A stretch of DNA of 64,000 nt from Saccharina japonica (lineage: Eukaryota > Sar > Phaeophyceae > Laminariales > Laminariaceae). Where the stretch lies: the NCBI GenBank assembly GCA_008828725.1, contig MEHQ01003935.1, forward strand, positions 222,309-286,308, written 5' to 3'. This document shows positions 1-12,235 of this stretch, piece by piece (within the stretch, counting starts at the first letter, position 1; each line of letters begins with the position of its first letter). The notes below the pieces were generated by a model. That model saw only the letters and a program-made list of their open reading frames with translations. It was not told the DNA's origin and did no database searches. The translations under genes were made by a program, and so were the position numbers.

Positions 1-70
1 AACACCCCCCCCCCCCCCCCCCCCTTTCCTTTACCCTCCCACACCCTACTGGCACTCCCAGAACGCTCAC

Positions 71-370
71 CTCCTCCGGAGAGCCAACGCTTCTCCGCCC
101 TGGCTCCTCAAAGCTCGGCTGGTCCAGCGAACCCCCCACCGACCTGCTAATCATCTCCAGCACAAGGTGCTGCGCTTCGGGCGCCGCGGCCGCCGCTCCC
201 TCATCCGCGCCCTCTCTTGTCCCGTCCTCGCTGCGGTAAGCACCGCCGCCGCCGCCGCCGCTGCTGCGCGGCAAAGCTCCCCCCCCTCCCCCTCCTTCTC
301 CTCCTCCTCCTTCTTTTTGTTGCCCTTGTTGTTGCTCTTCCCTATTGGCGGCGGTGGTCGCTTCCGGCAT
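71..370 (-). CDS. first coding exon of an unknown Gly/Gln/acidic protein (partial)
   Basis: Read on the minus strand, an ATG at 370-368 opens a frame of exactly 100 codons that ends in phase 0 at a strong donor (GAGGAG then GTGAGC, intron from position 70 leftward). An in-frame TGA lies about 15 codons upstream, so this ATG is a sound start. The product begins MPEATTAANREEQQQ, has two glycine runs, an alanine run, and then a better-mixed acidic tail with QHLVLEMISRSVGG and SFEEPGRRSVGSPEE. Several overlapping frames here are also open because of triplet repeats; this one is preferred because it has a start, a consensus donor and mixed composition. The rest of the gene lies left of the window. 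I do not recognise a domain, and the N-terminus looks disordered. The function is unknown. Confidence 0.5.
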
Positions 371-879
371 TTCGCTCGCCGCTTGCTGCTCTTCCTGCTG
401 CGCCCGGGCGATTCAAGGGCGTCGTGGCGGCGGCAAAGAGAGGGAGAGAGGGGAGGGAGGGCGGGAGGGGACGACGAGGGTATAAGACAAGGAATACAGA
501 AGAGAGAAAAGAGTGGGGGAGTGGAGAAGAACCCACGAATCAAGAACGCGGAACAGAAAAAGGATAAACGTGGTAATCAGTAATACGACACGACAATGGG
601 GTGTGTGCAACGCAGCGAGATGCACGCGACGCGCGCAGCATGGTCATGATGAGGGTGATGACATATAATGTTGCTGCACGCTCATCCTACAGCAGCAGTA
701 GACGGGCGCGTTACCAGTCCATACTTACTGGTCATTTTCAAGGAAATCTAGCAGTGGATGGGCGCGTTACCAGTCCGTACTAACTGGTCATTTTTAGGGA
801 AATCCGACAGAAAAAAAAACAGACCAATTTGGCCGAAAATGTATCAGCTCCGATTAATGTTCCTATAAAGTCTAGACCG
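371..879. other. 5' flank of the left-edge minus-strand gene; no other gene seen
   Basis: Immediately upstream (in the minus sense) of the exon at 71-370 the minus strand is pyrimidine-rich (about 430-470), with a TATA-like word at 479-485 (GTCTTATA on the minus strand). This fits a 5' leader and core promoter, but the assignment is inferred. From 600 to 880 there are two copies of a short motif (GGGCGCGTTACCAGTCC, near 703 and 761) and no convincing frame. Confidence 0.3.
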
Positions 880-1143
880 GTACCGTATCACACCCGGGTA
901 AATTCAGATAACCCACCCCCGTGCTACGAATTTCCAGAGCTAATTTTCCCCCAATAACGGGGAGAATGAAAACGCCGAGCGATGATGCGTCTATAGTATA
1001 TGGAAGGATCCCGACGAGATCTGTCCAAAAGCCACCGTTTTCGTTGCGCGTGCCCCCTTAAGGCATGTTTCGGACGAAAAAAATCGGCCCGGAAATTTAT
1101 CCCAGGGGGTGTGTTATCTTATCACCCGGGTGATAAGGTATTA
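880..1143. mobile_element. TIR element, GGGTGATA family
   Basis: The left end reads GTACCGTATCACACCCGGGT and the right end carries TTATCACCCGGGTGATAAGG, so the ends are imperfect inverted repeats. They are followed inward by related AATTTCCAGAGCT and GGAAATTTATCC blocks. A second, better-preserved copy is at 11858-12053 and fragments occur near 11440, 14785 and 25815. There is no coding capacity, so it is a non-autonomous MITE-like element. Confidence 0.5.
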
Positions 1144-3007
1144 CATTATTGGCCAAAGAGGAAAAATATTACCAGATACCTGGTACAGCATATGTATAGG
1201 TCACTGAGTACTGCTTGTACAGCAAGCCAGCGCAGCGGAACCCGGGCGCTGATGGGTTGGGGGACGATGTGCCCAAGCACCGGGGCTACGTGCGAGTACA
1301 CTGCGAGGGGTTGAACAACACGAATCGCAGCATGAAACCGCCTCTCGTGCTGCAGCTTCACTCACCATGAGAGGGTTGGTGAGAGTTATTTTTTTTGGAA
1401 GACTGGCGCTCTCCTCAGCTTATTTTTAATTGCTGCGCGTGCTGTGTTGTAGCACCCGCGGGTCCCAAGAGCCCCTCTTGCTGCGATTTCACTACAAACA
1501 CAACTGCTACGACCACTCAGGACGAAATCAAAAGGACCGCTTGGGGACAATTTTCAATACGAAGCGTTCCCTATATTTCCGTCCACAAAGAGTACGTATT
1601 AATAGTAACAACTGGTACTTTTGCCACTGCAGCGACTGCTGTAGAATTGTAGATAAGTGCACAGATAGGTACACGGAAGATACCGCGCGGGAGTGTGAGC
1701 AACGTCTCGGTGGCAAAAAAAAAACAGCCCGAGCGTCGTGTCAGCGGATGAAGAATAATTTTGAAAAAAAAAATGAGAGCGGGATTTCTTGTCATGAGCT
1801 TGCCGGGCATCTGCGATCTGCGCGATGACCCGGGGAAAAAATTAGGTTTCGGTTTTAGTAACGTACACAGAGGGGGAAGAGAGCCATGCCTAGCTTAGGA
1901 GACTTCGGGGTTTGAGTCTGAGTCACAAGGACGGCGATCAAGACTGGTCAATGGTCAATGTCGCGTATAATGTACTACCAGGTGCTGCTGTACCTGTGGT
2001 ATGGTATACATACGAGGTAGGTGTATATACCCTGCACAATAAAATCTATCGGTATTGCTTCGTAAACAATACGAGAAGAGAATATGCGAGTACTGCTGCC
2101 GAATACTAATATGTATACACCAGGCACTCGTATGATATTAAAAAAAATGTACGTTGTGTCGTTGCTCTACGGGTACTACTGCTGTCGAAAACAGAATATC
2201 GTATGCCTGTCGTATTGTTATCGTGGCTGCTGCTGCTGCTGCGCATGAAACATGCGATAATAGTTATCACACCGGCACACCGGCAATCGGTACCTGCGAC
2301 AGCAGTAGTTCAACGTGGGCACAACTAGCCGACCAAAAAAAGACGACGAAACACAAAACACAAAAAGAAAACGACGAGGAATTCGAGATCCGGGTCCGCC
2401 CAGCACTGGCAACTGGTATGGTACATATACTCGTATACGCACACCAGAAGTGTACGTGCTCGCACATATATAGAGCAGCACGCTCTTGTGGCACTCGTAC
2501 TCGTAACTGCAAATTCATTCAGTACGTGACGCTCCTCGGGGGTCGCGCGCATCCTGCCAGCATGCCAGTGCCAGCAAAAGGCAGCAAGCAGTGCGTTATT
2601 TTCATTGTTACAGCAGTGGGGTACGCAATTCAAGACCACAACCCCGTTTAAGAATTTTCGGGAGATAAGACCAGATAAACAGGCGTGTCACGAAAACGAA
2701 CCTACTGCTGTTGGAATCAAGATGGGATAATTTTTGCAGCGTAGTAAAATATAATGAGACCATGAATAGAGTGACAATACCACGTAGATAGCGTTGTCTC
2801 GGGGGCGGCCTTAAAGTGGGCCCGTACCCCACTACTGCTGTATTTTGTTACCCATGATACTGCTGTACCTGGGATTTACTGCTGTGAAAAACGGTCCAAA
2901 ACAGTTATACCCCAAAACCCCGTTCAGGGCTGCAGTCCAGTTGTGGGGACAACACACTTGGAATTAAAGTCAGGTTTAGGTGGTATGTACACAGAGCTTG
3001 CATCTGT
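1144..3007. other. gene-free stretch with short repeats
   Basis: The open frames here (for example 2154-2651) have no start context, domain or splice signals, and they cross repeat words such as TACTGCTG and CTGCTGCTGC. A half copy of the 80-bp hairpin family (CTATATTTCCGTCCACA) is near 1571. A motif shared with 26231-26350 (CTTGGAATTAAAGTCAGG) is near 2957. I see no gene. Confidence 0.5.
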
Positions 3008-3229
3008 TACGGGGGACCATAGTAGGTAGGCGGAATCCGACGCAAGTCGACGAGGGAAGAGAGTGCTGAAATCCTCTCGCGATAAAAATGCAAGGCAAGT
3101 ACCGTAGTGGGGAGGGGGGAGAAGAGCCTACTTGGTGACCCCGGATCTGAGTTACGACTAAAGAGGGAGAGAGAAAAGAAGGGCGAAAATAATAAATGGG
3201 ATGGACAAAAAAATAAAAAATAAACTCAC
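3008..3229 (+). mobile_element. SINE copy without tRNA head, preceded by a MITE terminus
   Basis: From about 3022 the sequence matches the body of the SINE family seen in full at 5921 and 51703. It has the GACGAGGGAAGA block, the GATAAAAATGCAAGGCAAG block, GTAGTGGGGAGG, GACCCCGGATCTGAGTTACG and an A-rich tail after AATAAATGGGATGGAC. Directly upstream, 3008-3025 reads TTACGGGGGACCATAGTA, one terminus of the TA-targeted MITE family (see 49044), which suggests an old insertion or deletion junction. Confidence 0.65.
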
Positions 3230-3459
3230 TCACTCACTTGACAAAACTGATTTTAGAGGAAAATAAAAGTGTTACGTACGACGTACGTACCCGACGATTA
3301 ACCCCCATGGCCTCCTATATCTTCTTATATACCATACATAGCTACAAATAGTAGACCCACTCTGTCACGTAAACTCGTCGGAACACTATAGTATACCTGG
3401 TACGTTTATTTCAGACTGTTTAATTTTAATTTTAATTTAATTTTAATTATTTCTCCCCC

Positions 3460-3760
3460 CACAAATAGACACACACTTCCTGAATTCTACAGCCTCAGAT
3501 TGTGTCCCCCTCATACGGGATGTACATCCTACATGAGGACATATAAAACCCGTAAGTACGCGCGATCGAAGTATTACGCTCATCTAGCAAATATGAGCTT
3601 CCACGAAATCCTCGAGCTCACAGCTGTTGTTTTTCCATTTTTTTTTAATATACGATCTCACAGCTGTGTGTGTGTGTTTTTTTTTGCAATATTAAAAAAA
3701 AAAAAAAAAACAACAACAGCTATTATTAAATAAAATTATTTTAAATACGTCAGCTGTGAG
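3460..3760 (+). repeat. dispersed repeat, partner of 11565-11755
   Basis: The two loci share a run of about 180 bases. Landmarks are TTCTACAGCCTCAGATTGTG, CATACGGGATGTACATCC, TGAGGACATATAAAACCC, ACGCGCGATCGAAGTAT and then the small element ACGAAATCCTCGAGCTCACA ending in a T-rich tail. The 3' end here continues into CGTCAGCTGTGAGTTC, which recurs at about 47030 and 62755 with the flank GATTGAATAGT. It is noncoding. Confidence 0.6.
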
Positions 3761-5253
3761 TTCAACCGATTGAATAGTAGATACTCAACTTTGCGAGCTG
3801 CGTAGAATTTTTGTTCTATGTGTTATTTGTGGTATTGGTGTAGGCTTCGTGATGTACTATAATAGGAACCTAGTAGTTACTACTCGATTTTATAATAAGC
3901 CGTTCGCGCGTGTTATGTTATAAACACCTGCCAGCAATTTTACAGGTTATTTCAACTGACTACGTACGTACTGCTGTACTATCAACCATGAATAGTGTCA
4001 GGAGTCAGGAGTCAGGCGACAAATCGTGGTCCGCATTTAGATAACCCGTTCAGGATTGCACCCCCGCTGAAGATAATCAGGATTGGAATTATTAAGTACT
4101 TTAGACACTCGTATCATACAGCAGATAAGCAGTTGTAAAACGCAAAAACAAAACAAAATACCCCAATACGAACAGCCCAACTTCTGGAATACTCTTCCGG
4201 AAACTTCGTTTATAGTTACCGGTACCTGGTATGTATATACCAGGTACATAATTGTCTTCTAAAAGGGGTTCGCGTAAATCTGCCGGTGAAGGCGAATTTC
4301 CTTAGATGTGCCTGCACTGAAAATAGAGCCTTCGCAGGCATAACGACCAGGTGGCACACCAACCAGGCGTGCCTCTCGTCAGGGTAAGGGTTTGTGTTAG
4401 AGTTCCGGGTCGGGTTGGTGGCCGCCGTTAGCCGAAGTTAAAAAAAAAGCTCACCGTCGGGAACGAGTGCTTAACTTTACAGCTTCGTGCCAACACCCTA
4501 CGTCGTAGTATATACGGGCACGTCTGAGAAGTTCGCCCGCGCCGGCAGATTTACGGGTACTGTTCTAAACGTGGTACCTCTTGCGTCAAGGCGTGAAAAC
4601 ATACACTGCTGCTGTGGGTCCTATGGTGCCGCCCCGTATTATATCATACGTAGTGGAGGAACAAAGCTAGTTTAGTTATGGGCAATGGTCATTTGGGGGT
4701 ATACCCCCTGGTTTTACGGCCATTTGGGGGTAGGTTCAAAATGCGCCCGCGGAACGCGCTCCCGCGGGCCCAAACAGGCCTCAAACGCCATTCCGAAGCC
4801 CTGGCGAGATGCCCGAAGCCCATGCCAAGCACGCACACAACTTTTATTTTTTTTTCAGGCACGTCCTTGGGCCTAACGGGACGGCGGCGCACGAGGGAGC
4901 AAACGAAGTCCCCCCTTTGACCACATCTTGGGGGGGGNCCCTACAGCAAAGATCTCATCAATAAGAGACATGTCAAGCAAGGCCAAACATGCACTGTCAA
5001 GGGTGTAGGGCCGAAGTGTTCCACACTAAAACCTACCAGGTAGTAGTTTGGTGTCAGTCACGGCATGTCAAGGCAAAGCTGTTGTCTGCCAAGGGTTGAA
5101 AGTCCTGTCTCCCGATTCTTTGCCCTACTCGTAAGAGAGAGATACAAGTTATGTGGTCACAAAAACAAACCAGGAGTGCTGGATGTCGACGGGTGGAAAT
5201 AACGGTTTGATGGTGAAGAACACACACAGCAGACAGAGCAGTGCTTACATATA
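3761..5253. other. gene-free stretch
   Basis: No frame here has a recognisable domain or paired splice sites. A single unresolved base (N) at 4938 follows a G run and probably marks an assembly join. A copy of the TTCTTCATCC family (minus sense) covers about 5095-5240. Confidence 0.5.
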
Positions 5254-5358
5254 TTACGGAGGACCATATTAAATAGAACCTACGGTAAACACTAAGGCCT
5301 ATATATTTACATATTTTTGCTAACAATACTTGGTCCTATTTATTATGGTCCCCCGTTA
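5254..5358. mobile_element. TA-targeted MITE, about 105 bp (TTACGG family)
   Basis: The left end is TTACGGAGGACCATATTAAA. The right end is the near-exact reverse complement (TATTTATTATGGTCCCCCG), flanked by TA on both sides. Related copies are at 42478-42588 and 49044-49148, and an isolated terminus is at 3008. It is too short to encode anything, and mobility would depend on a transposase elsewhere. Confidence 0.7.
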
Positions 5359-5519
5359 TAGTAGTGTAAGGGTTACAACCATTGTTCCATCTGCGCACCG
5401 TTGGTGCCATCCCAAGTATTCCAAGGTTGTGTTCTGTAGGATACATACCCGGGGTATTTTCCCCGGTACTACCCGTACCGGAATTTCGTAAGTTCGGTGC
5501 GTGCGTTCGTTCTTTCTAT

Positions 5520-5600
5520 ATACACGCGTCGACATCCGGTAAGTGTCCGTGCCGATTCTTCATCCTAGAGAGATACGTACAAGCTCTGTACTTCTACAGG
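5520..5600 (+). repeat. dispersed repeat, TTCTTCATCCTAGAGAGATAC family
   Basis: The core AGTGTCCGTGCCGATTCTTC then ATCCTAGAGAGATAC recurs in either orientation at about 5095-5240, 15655-15735, 20838-20950, 29800-29870, 31325-31430, 43140-43235, 44975-45065 and 50638-50740. The flanks often hold TCGACATCC and a run ending near CTCTGTGGTCACA. No coding frame is shared between copies, so it is a noncoding dispersed repeat of unknown class. Confidence 0.6.
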
Positions 5601-5920
5601 GTATTCATACCCGTACCCGGAACTCCTGTTAGCTACGCATGTATGCCCGTGGCGCAATACCCGGAGGTACGGGTTGCCATAAAAAAAGTACACGGGTGGG
5701 GTATGGGTACGGGTACAACATTCGTGTACGACCTACCCGGAACTTGTGCGAATTCTGGAAGACTTCCATACCCGTACCCGGAATCCACAAACCCTACAGA
5801 ACACAACCTTTGCAAATTATCCATGCGGGTATATATGATACCACGTGCACACCCTCCCGCAAGCTGGGATGGGTTTTCCTGTACGAGTACAATCAGTAGT
5901 AGCGATCCGCCCGTAGAGCC

Positions 5921-6245
5921 GGTCGCCCCGGTGGTCTAACTGGTAGCCACGAAGCCTTTTGGGCCGGATGTCGAGGGTTCGATTCTCCCCATGGAGGTTT
6001 TAAATCTCAAATGACACCGACTGTCGAGAGCGCATAATATAGCGTGGGTAAGCAAAATTCGACGAGAGTTGACCAGGGAAGAAAGAGCTGAAATAGTCTC
6101 GAGATAAAAATGCAAAGCAAGAACCGTAGTGGGGGAGGAGAGAGAGGAGCCTACTTTGTGACCCCGGATCTGAGTTACGACTAGGGAGGGAGAAAGACGG
6201 AAGTGCGAAGATAATAAATGGGATGGACGAAGAAAAAAAAAAAAG
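5921..6245 (+). mobile_element. tRNA-derived SINE, full-length copy
   Basis: The head resembles a tRNA: GGTGGTCTAACTGGTAGCCA (A-box-like) is followed about 40 bases later by GAGGGTTCGATTCTC (B-box-like), the two parts of an internal RNA polymerase III promoter. The body then runs through GACCAGGGAAGAAAG, GATAAAAATGCAAAGC, AGTGGGGGAGGAG and GACCCCGGATCTGAGTTACG to an A-rich tail near 6235-6245. The same order is seen at 51703-52037 and, reversed, at 49718-50068. There is no CCA end or cloverleaf continuation after the B box, so it is a SINE and not a working tRNA gene. Confidence 0.75.
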
Positions 6246-9200
6246 TGCCGGTTGCCCATCATTATAGTGTCTGTGACTTCCCTTGACACACAGATGGGAC
6301 TTAACAAGTTAGGCAGAGTGCGGAGTAGTGCCGGTTGCCGTGAAAGTGCCGGTATTGATGGCTGGCGCATACAGGCACCACTACTTTAAAACGGACAGAT
6401 CCGTTTCTTCGCTACACATACGAAAAAAATCCCACTCTAGATAATTCCAACTCTATGTTTTCAATCCCTTTTGCGCTACTAAGAGAAATATCCCACACTA
6501 AATCCAAGTAAGTATTATAACCCTTTCAATGCTACAAAAAAATAAAAAAATAAAAAAATGTTCGTACGTACGAAAAATGTCTCACTCAAAATCCAAATCG
6601 TTGAGTCCGAAAAACATCCGTGCAGCACAAAAAAGGTTCGTTGGCCCCTACCGATAGAAAATGGCACCAAGAAAACTGCGGCGACCTCCTACTTTTAACC
6701 ACGCCGACCTGGTCCCACCCAGACCTGAGCCGTCCAAACTGACTGACTCTGGGTACAATTAGCCATCGACAGGGCCTACCCAGCACCCATACCCAAACAC
6801 CCATATCCCAGGCGACTTTATCCACCAAAAGCGGGGTTTCCACCAAAACGGCCACAACAAAAAACGGGGGGGGGGGGGCTACAGTATGTACAAAAACCGT
6901 ACAGCGGTAAGGGTTACCCAAAAAGGCGGTCTGAGTAAGGCGGTATCCCGATATAAGGCGGTCAAAATCGTTTGACGCAACTGGGGAATGACACTCATAA
7001 CCTGGAAAGAATAAGGCGGCTTCCCCCGATAAGGCGGTCATATTGTTGTCTCTGGCACACCACCCGCCTTAATGGGGGACACCTACTTGAGTAAACAGGT
7101 TCGCCCCATGCTTCTGCAGCATATGTCTTACCTCTATCTAAGAACACTTATCAATCAGTAATCAAATCGTACAGGTCCTTGGGGCCTGAGTCTGCTCCAC
7201 GCCGTTGAAAAAAAGAACGGTTTATTTCGTTGTGAGAGCCAACCAATAAGCCGCCAGGTACAGCAGTCAGAACGTACCAAGTAAAAAGCAAATATGATTC
7301 AAAGAACCAAGGGACGCCTAATTGTGATCACTGCTGCTGCTGCGCTGCTTTTGACAACGACGGCACCACGAGAGTATATATAATTACTGCAAGGCCCCCT
7401 TCGGGATTGTTGTTGACTTGGAGTCCCGGGGGTGTCGCAAGCTGAAAAGGGACAACACAGCTAGGGTTCGTTCCTCGTATGTACATACCAGCTACTTGTA
7501 CGCAGCCACCGGGCAAGAAAGAAGAGCATGAAAAATATATATATTGAAAGGTAAATAAAAAAGAAGTATTCGTAGCCACCGAATAAGTAAACGGGCAAGT
7601 AATACCGACCAGCTCAAACGAGTTTATAGCTACTGTAGTTACACGAAGTATATGAACTACCTACAGCCCCAGCCCGCGTCTTGCTTAAAATGGGATACTC
7701 TACACGCCTGACAGATAGATTATTATCTACAGCAGTAGATCATCTATATATCCTAACCCCGCCTTTACGAGATGCTGTGCAGGACCTGACCACGATCTAC
7801 AGTAGATCTAGATCGTCTACGTGTATATCCAAACCTGCCTTAATGAGATATATTCTTTAAAAGACATACATTTGAAAAAAAAAAAAACAGCTGTGAGATC
7901 GAGGAGGATTTCGTCGAAAATTGTGAAGGACCTGTGCAATACATACCCAAACCCGGACACAAGTTTCACCACTGCAAAACTAATATATACCAAGTATACA
8001 CCAGGTATATACCACACAAAAAAAATAAAGAGCTTGTCCCCAAAACGTGCATGACAGTTCCAAACGGGTTAATACTAGTGTTCAAGTCATTCGGCTCCCA
8101 CCTCGCAACATGTGCCCATGCAAAATCAGGAATATACCTGCCCCGAAATATCTTAATCACTAGGCGGAAATCGATGACCTGACCGAGGTGTAAAAATTGT
8201 TTACTCGTTCCCTTAGCCCCTTGTAGCGCTAACCCTCTAATCCTCGGTCTTCTTTCAGCGAGCGAAAAAAGACACACCGCGGGCTCAAAGCGCCCGCTCC
8301 CCCGTCTCGGAAGGGATGCGTGGTCAATGGTCGATTCACCACCGCAAGCAACAAATGAGTGTCGCTCCCACCCCCCCCCTTCCCACCCCCCTATCCGCCT
8401 CGGGTACGGCACGATGTTTCGTAGCCGAACCGCCCACTGTCAAAAATTAAATAGCTCTACAGAGAGGGCGGAGCGTTGCGGTGGCACTGCAAGCAACAGC
8501 AGCGGCAGTGGCAAGAGGAACACAAAACATCTCCACCTCTACGTACTCGTACGTGACCTATAAATGTTCATACGACAAGTACCAGGTAAAGTACCAGCCC
8601 CAACAGCACCAACATAAATATTACCACCGGCATAGATAGCACTCGGAGAGCGCACGCATATATGATACAGCTAGAAATGAGGCAAGCCCGTTCGGGAGAT
8701 GACGAAGGAAAACGTACCGAAAATCAACAAAATAAGGACGATCGATCCTGCTTAAGACCAAGAACAGCAACAAAACCGAAACGAAACAGCACTCAAATGC
8801 CTACGTACAACCCAGTAGCACTTTTAAGTAGCCCTGCGCTGAACATCAACGTGACTTACAACAACACATGCACGGGGTTGTATGACACGGAGCCGCCTTT
8901 ATCACGTGCATTCATGAATAATCTATTATAGGATAAATAAAGTCGAAAAAAATGGAGATATATGGTGTGGTCCGCCGTGTGGTTCCAGTGTTATGAGAAG
9001 GGATGTAAAACAAAATACCAAAACACCGCTTAAGACACTAGCCCCAACCCCGACCCTATTAATCCCAATATGAACGTTGTCTCGACAAACTCGGGCGTTT
9101 TTTTTAAAAAATAATAGATGGTCGACCTCGGTCGACTACACTAAAACTTACCAGGTATCAAATAATATATATATCCCGTCCCATTTCCATGCGTACTTTA

Positions 9201-9366
9201 TTATAGAAGATGATTCAGCGATGCGTTGAAGGCAGGTTACTGCACTGACACGGGCGCAACATCAACATGGTATCGCTTGTATTGCTGCGCGCTCATATTA
9301 CCAATACATCGGCGGGTACAAGCCCACAAAATATAGACCATGAAATACATTTTGTAAGGCCGTTCT
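6246..9366. other. gene-free stretch with scattered repeats
   Basis: Contents are short words repeated locally (AAGGCGGT several times at 6920-7035; CTACAGTAGATC-type words at 7720-7815), a copy of the CAGCTGTGAG...TTTCGTCGAA small element at 7878-7915, and a poly-C-family relative at 8290-8390 (CTCGGAAGGGATGCGTGGTC). The frames at 6586-7041, 8327-8563 and 8662-8931 lack domain or splice support, so I call no gene. Confidence 0.45.
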
Positions 9367-10121
9367 CTATGCGGTTCGATTTTTGACCTTCAGATTATGG
9401 TCCGATCGATTTTTCAGCGACCTAGTTCGAAAATCGAAACAGTCTTCTTATGCGAGAAAACACGGATTTGTTGTACGTTGCAGATGTTTGAGCAAACGGC
9501 GAGACCAACTGCTGTTGTTGTGGTCTGGCGCTGCGAAGAGACGCGTCGAGTGCGCTGTACTGGGTGTAGAACCCAAGCGTCCGAAGCCACGCTGGCTGCC
9601 TCTGGTCTGGCTGCGACGCGCCGAGTGCGCTCGAGTCGACCTGTCTTGGTATTTTGTATTGTGACACAACGAAGCATCCGAGCGTGTACTGCTGCTGCTG
9701 CTGCTGTAAAGTCTACGAGTACGGAGAGGCGCGCGCCGAGTCGCTTCCCTTCGTCTCTAGGCCCGAGCCCGCGCCAGCCGGCGGTAGTTTGGCGACGGAG
9801 AGACGCACCGATCGCCGGCTGCGCGTCGGGCGCGAAGCAACGTCGCTGTGTCACCATCCAACTCATCGATCCTGATGCTGCTGCTGCTGCTTGCTTGCTG
9901 CGTGGATAACATATTGAATTTAGAGACCATGCCATTTTTCGATTTGAAAATCTGATGATCCAAGTCTTCGGATTTTGGGCCAAAATCTGGCGACTTGGGC
10001 CATCGGATTCTCAAATCGAAAAGTTTCCGGTCAGATTTTGCATGATCGAACTGCAAAGGACGGTGCTTTCGTTTTTGAGATCGAAAAATACAAATCTGAA
10101 GCTCGAAATCGAACCGCATAG
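9367..10121. mobile_element. fold-back element with CTATGCGGTTCGATTT ends
   Basis: The left end CTATGCGGTTCGATTTTTGA then CCTTCAGATT is answered at the right end by AATCTGAAGC then TCGAAATCGAACCGCATAG, in inverted orientation about 750 bp apart. Shorter AATCGAAA/TTTCGATT palindromes lie inside both arms. The interior is GC-rich with CTGCTG runs and a partial internal duplication (GACGCG then TCGAGTGCGCT near 9541 and 9614). The open frames inside on both strands are compositional. Confidence 0.5.
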
Positions 10122-10489
10122 GAAACCGCCTAAAGGTCTGATCGGTAGGGTATAAACGTGCAAAAATGTACCGAGGGTAGTTTCTCGGTAAATACCCTAC
10201 CGAACGCTTCGGTAAGGTTCGGTACGGCCTCAAAACCCTACCGAACACCCCGGCAAGGTTCGGTATGAACTCGATACCGGTACCCGATACGATGTGTGTT
10301 CTTCACCTTGAACCGTCCTTTCTACATACCCGCCGGTACCCGATACATGGGTAAACTCGGTACGCCCAGCGAAATATCACGGGAATATACCGGTTTATAC
10401 CATACCGAACAGACCCTTAATCTAATAATACGTTTGGGTATCCTCTGGACGGACGACCGTTTGGACATAATATTTATACCACAATGGGC

Positions 10490-10580
10490 CTCAACCCATT
10501 CAGAACTGAAAAACTTATCCCACACAAATTTCAAGTACTTTGTCCCCAAACACGTGGGACCAGTTCTTAATCCGACCAGA
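10490..10580 (+). repeat. dispersed repeat, CCCATTCAGAACTGAAAA family
   Basis: The order ACCCATTCAGAACTGAAAA, TCCCACACNAATT, AGTNNTTTGTCCCCAAA and GGGACCAGTTCTTAA recurs at 17993-18075 in the same orientation and at 15255-15315 reversed; a diverged piece is at 53065-53110. It is noncoding. Confidence 0.6.
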
Positions 10581-11564
10581 ATGGTTTATAGGCTCACAAG
10601 GGTTGAGACTTGAAGTAGCACGTCGGCATGTCAAAATGTAGTGCGCAAAATACAAAATAGAACGCACGGAGCTATGGTACGCACAAGTATCATGTATGAA
10701 AACACACAACATTGTTGTGAAATGCCCCGCGGCTTTCGCTGACGCCATCGCATCATGTTGTGTCGATACCGCTATGTACGACGTACTCGTAATATGATGG
10801 TATGATACATGCACCAGGTTATACAGGCTCATTTGAGATATATGCAAAGCCCCGCCCAACGTATATAGATGAGAGCAGAATATACATTGGAAACAAAAAA
10901 GCATCAGCTATATACAGCTAAAGTTGTCCAACTCGAATTTCATGTGGTTAGCATCGTTTTTATTGACTATTGATGTTTATAATGTGTTTATATTTCGGGA
11001 CAGAGTGGTACGTAACTACCCAGGGCGTGGGTGCCGTCAGTGCCAAAGTACGCAAATCTAGCCACGAGTATATATACTGACTGCAGAATGGAACTAGGGC
11101 ACTTGACACCAGGGGGATTAATATCGTGTAACACGGAAGACAACACACACCCTCTAGGATAAAAAAAATCGACCCCATTTTCTCCTACAGTAAACAAGCG
11201 GGGCGCACCCAAATTAAAAAAAATACAGCAGTAGTAGCGCCTTTGGAAGTATCTCTCAAATATATTGTAGAGCACACACATAAAAATACGAGCGCCTTTG
11301 GAAAAATCTCTTGAATATCTCGTAGATGATAGTTCCAAGATCTCCTATAGGTATCGCCGAGATAATTTCCATAGACGAGTTGCACGGCGTTCACACTCCC
11401 CGAGTTTGTCGAGCCCAACCAGCTTGAAAATTCGTTCGAGGGGGTGTGTTATCTCCTTACCCCCGGGTGGTATTATACGGTACTACAAGCGGCAGTACAT
11501 GACACAGGGCACTTGTCATGATTGGTATAAATAGTACACACATCGCGGACAGATCATCGATCCT

Positions 11565-11755
11565 CGTATTATAGACACACGCTCCCTGATATTCTACAGC
11601 CTCAGATTGTGTACCTCATACGGGATGTACATCCTGCATGAGGACATATAAAACCCCTAAGTACGCGCGATCGAAGTATCACACTCAGCTAGCAAAGATG
11701 AGTCTCGACGAAATCCTCGATGTCACAGCTGTTTTTTTTTTTTTTTTTTAATATA
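11565..11755 (+). repeat. dispersed repeat, partner of 3460-3660
   Basis: This second copy has the same landmarks as at 3460 (CATACGGGATGTACATCC, GAGGACATATAAAACCCC, CGCGCGATCGAAGTATCACA). It ends in the small element CGACGAAATCCTCGATGTCA and a long T run at about 11730-11748. Confidence 0.6.
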
Positions 11756-11857
11756 TGTAGGATATTATCTTTAGCTCAAGTTGCCGGGTGGGACGAGTGT
11801 AACCTGCATGATCTAGGACATGCTTCTTGGGTTGTACATACCAGGTATCTGTTCCAT

Positions 11858-12053
11858 GTACCGTATCACACGGGGTGATAACATAACACACCCCCCGGGA
11901 TGAATTTGCAGAGCTGGTGTTCTCCAATATCAGTGGGGCGCACACAATGTGAAAATGCGCGGCCTTTGCAATCTCCCCATTTATCGACCAAAATTAGCTT
12001 TGAAATTCGCCCCGAGGGTGTGTGCCATATTATCACCCGAGTGATACCGTACA
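11858..12053. mobile_element. TIR element, GGGTGATA family, better copy
   Basis: The termini are GTACCGTATCACACGGGGTG and its inverse ending CGAGTGATACCGTAC. Both are followed by matching inner blocks (ACACACCCCCCGGGATGAAT against GAAATTCGCCCCGAGGGTGTG). It is about 196 bp with no coding capacity. This copy defines the ends of the degraded copy at 880-1143. Confidence 0.6.
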
Positions 12054-12235
12054 TAGCTCCAGCACAGCATGTTAGGGTCTAAACGATCTGTAGATGATCG
12101 TGATCTGTTCGGCGTCTGACATAGTACTCGTACATATTATATGACAAAACACGAATGTTGATCCAGGCTGAATTTTTTGTTAACTTGGGAACTGAGTGCT
12201 TTCCCACACTAAACTTCAATAACATGGCACCCGAA

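Noticed and set aside
1..24. telomere or chromosome end at the left edge
   Set aside because: It is only a C run, one of more than twenty in the window, with no CCCTAA repeats.
2154..2651. 165-codon gene
   Set aside because: The frame starts in repeat words, has biased composition and no domain or splice signals.
5382..5939. 185-codon gene
   Set aside because: The frame spans a dispersed repeat and many CCCGTACC/GGGTACGG words; no family match.
5921..5990. tRNA gene
   Set aside because: A- and B-box-like segments are present, but no cloverleaf or tRNA 3' end follows the B box and the same sequence heads several SINE copies.
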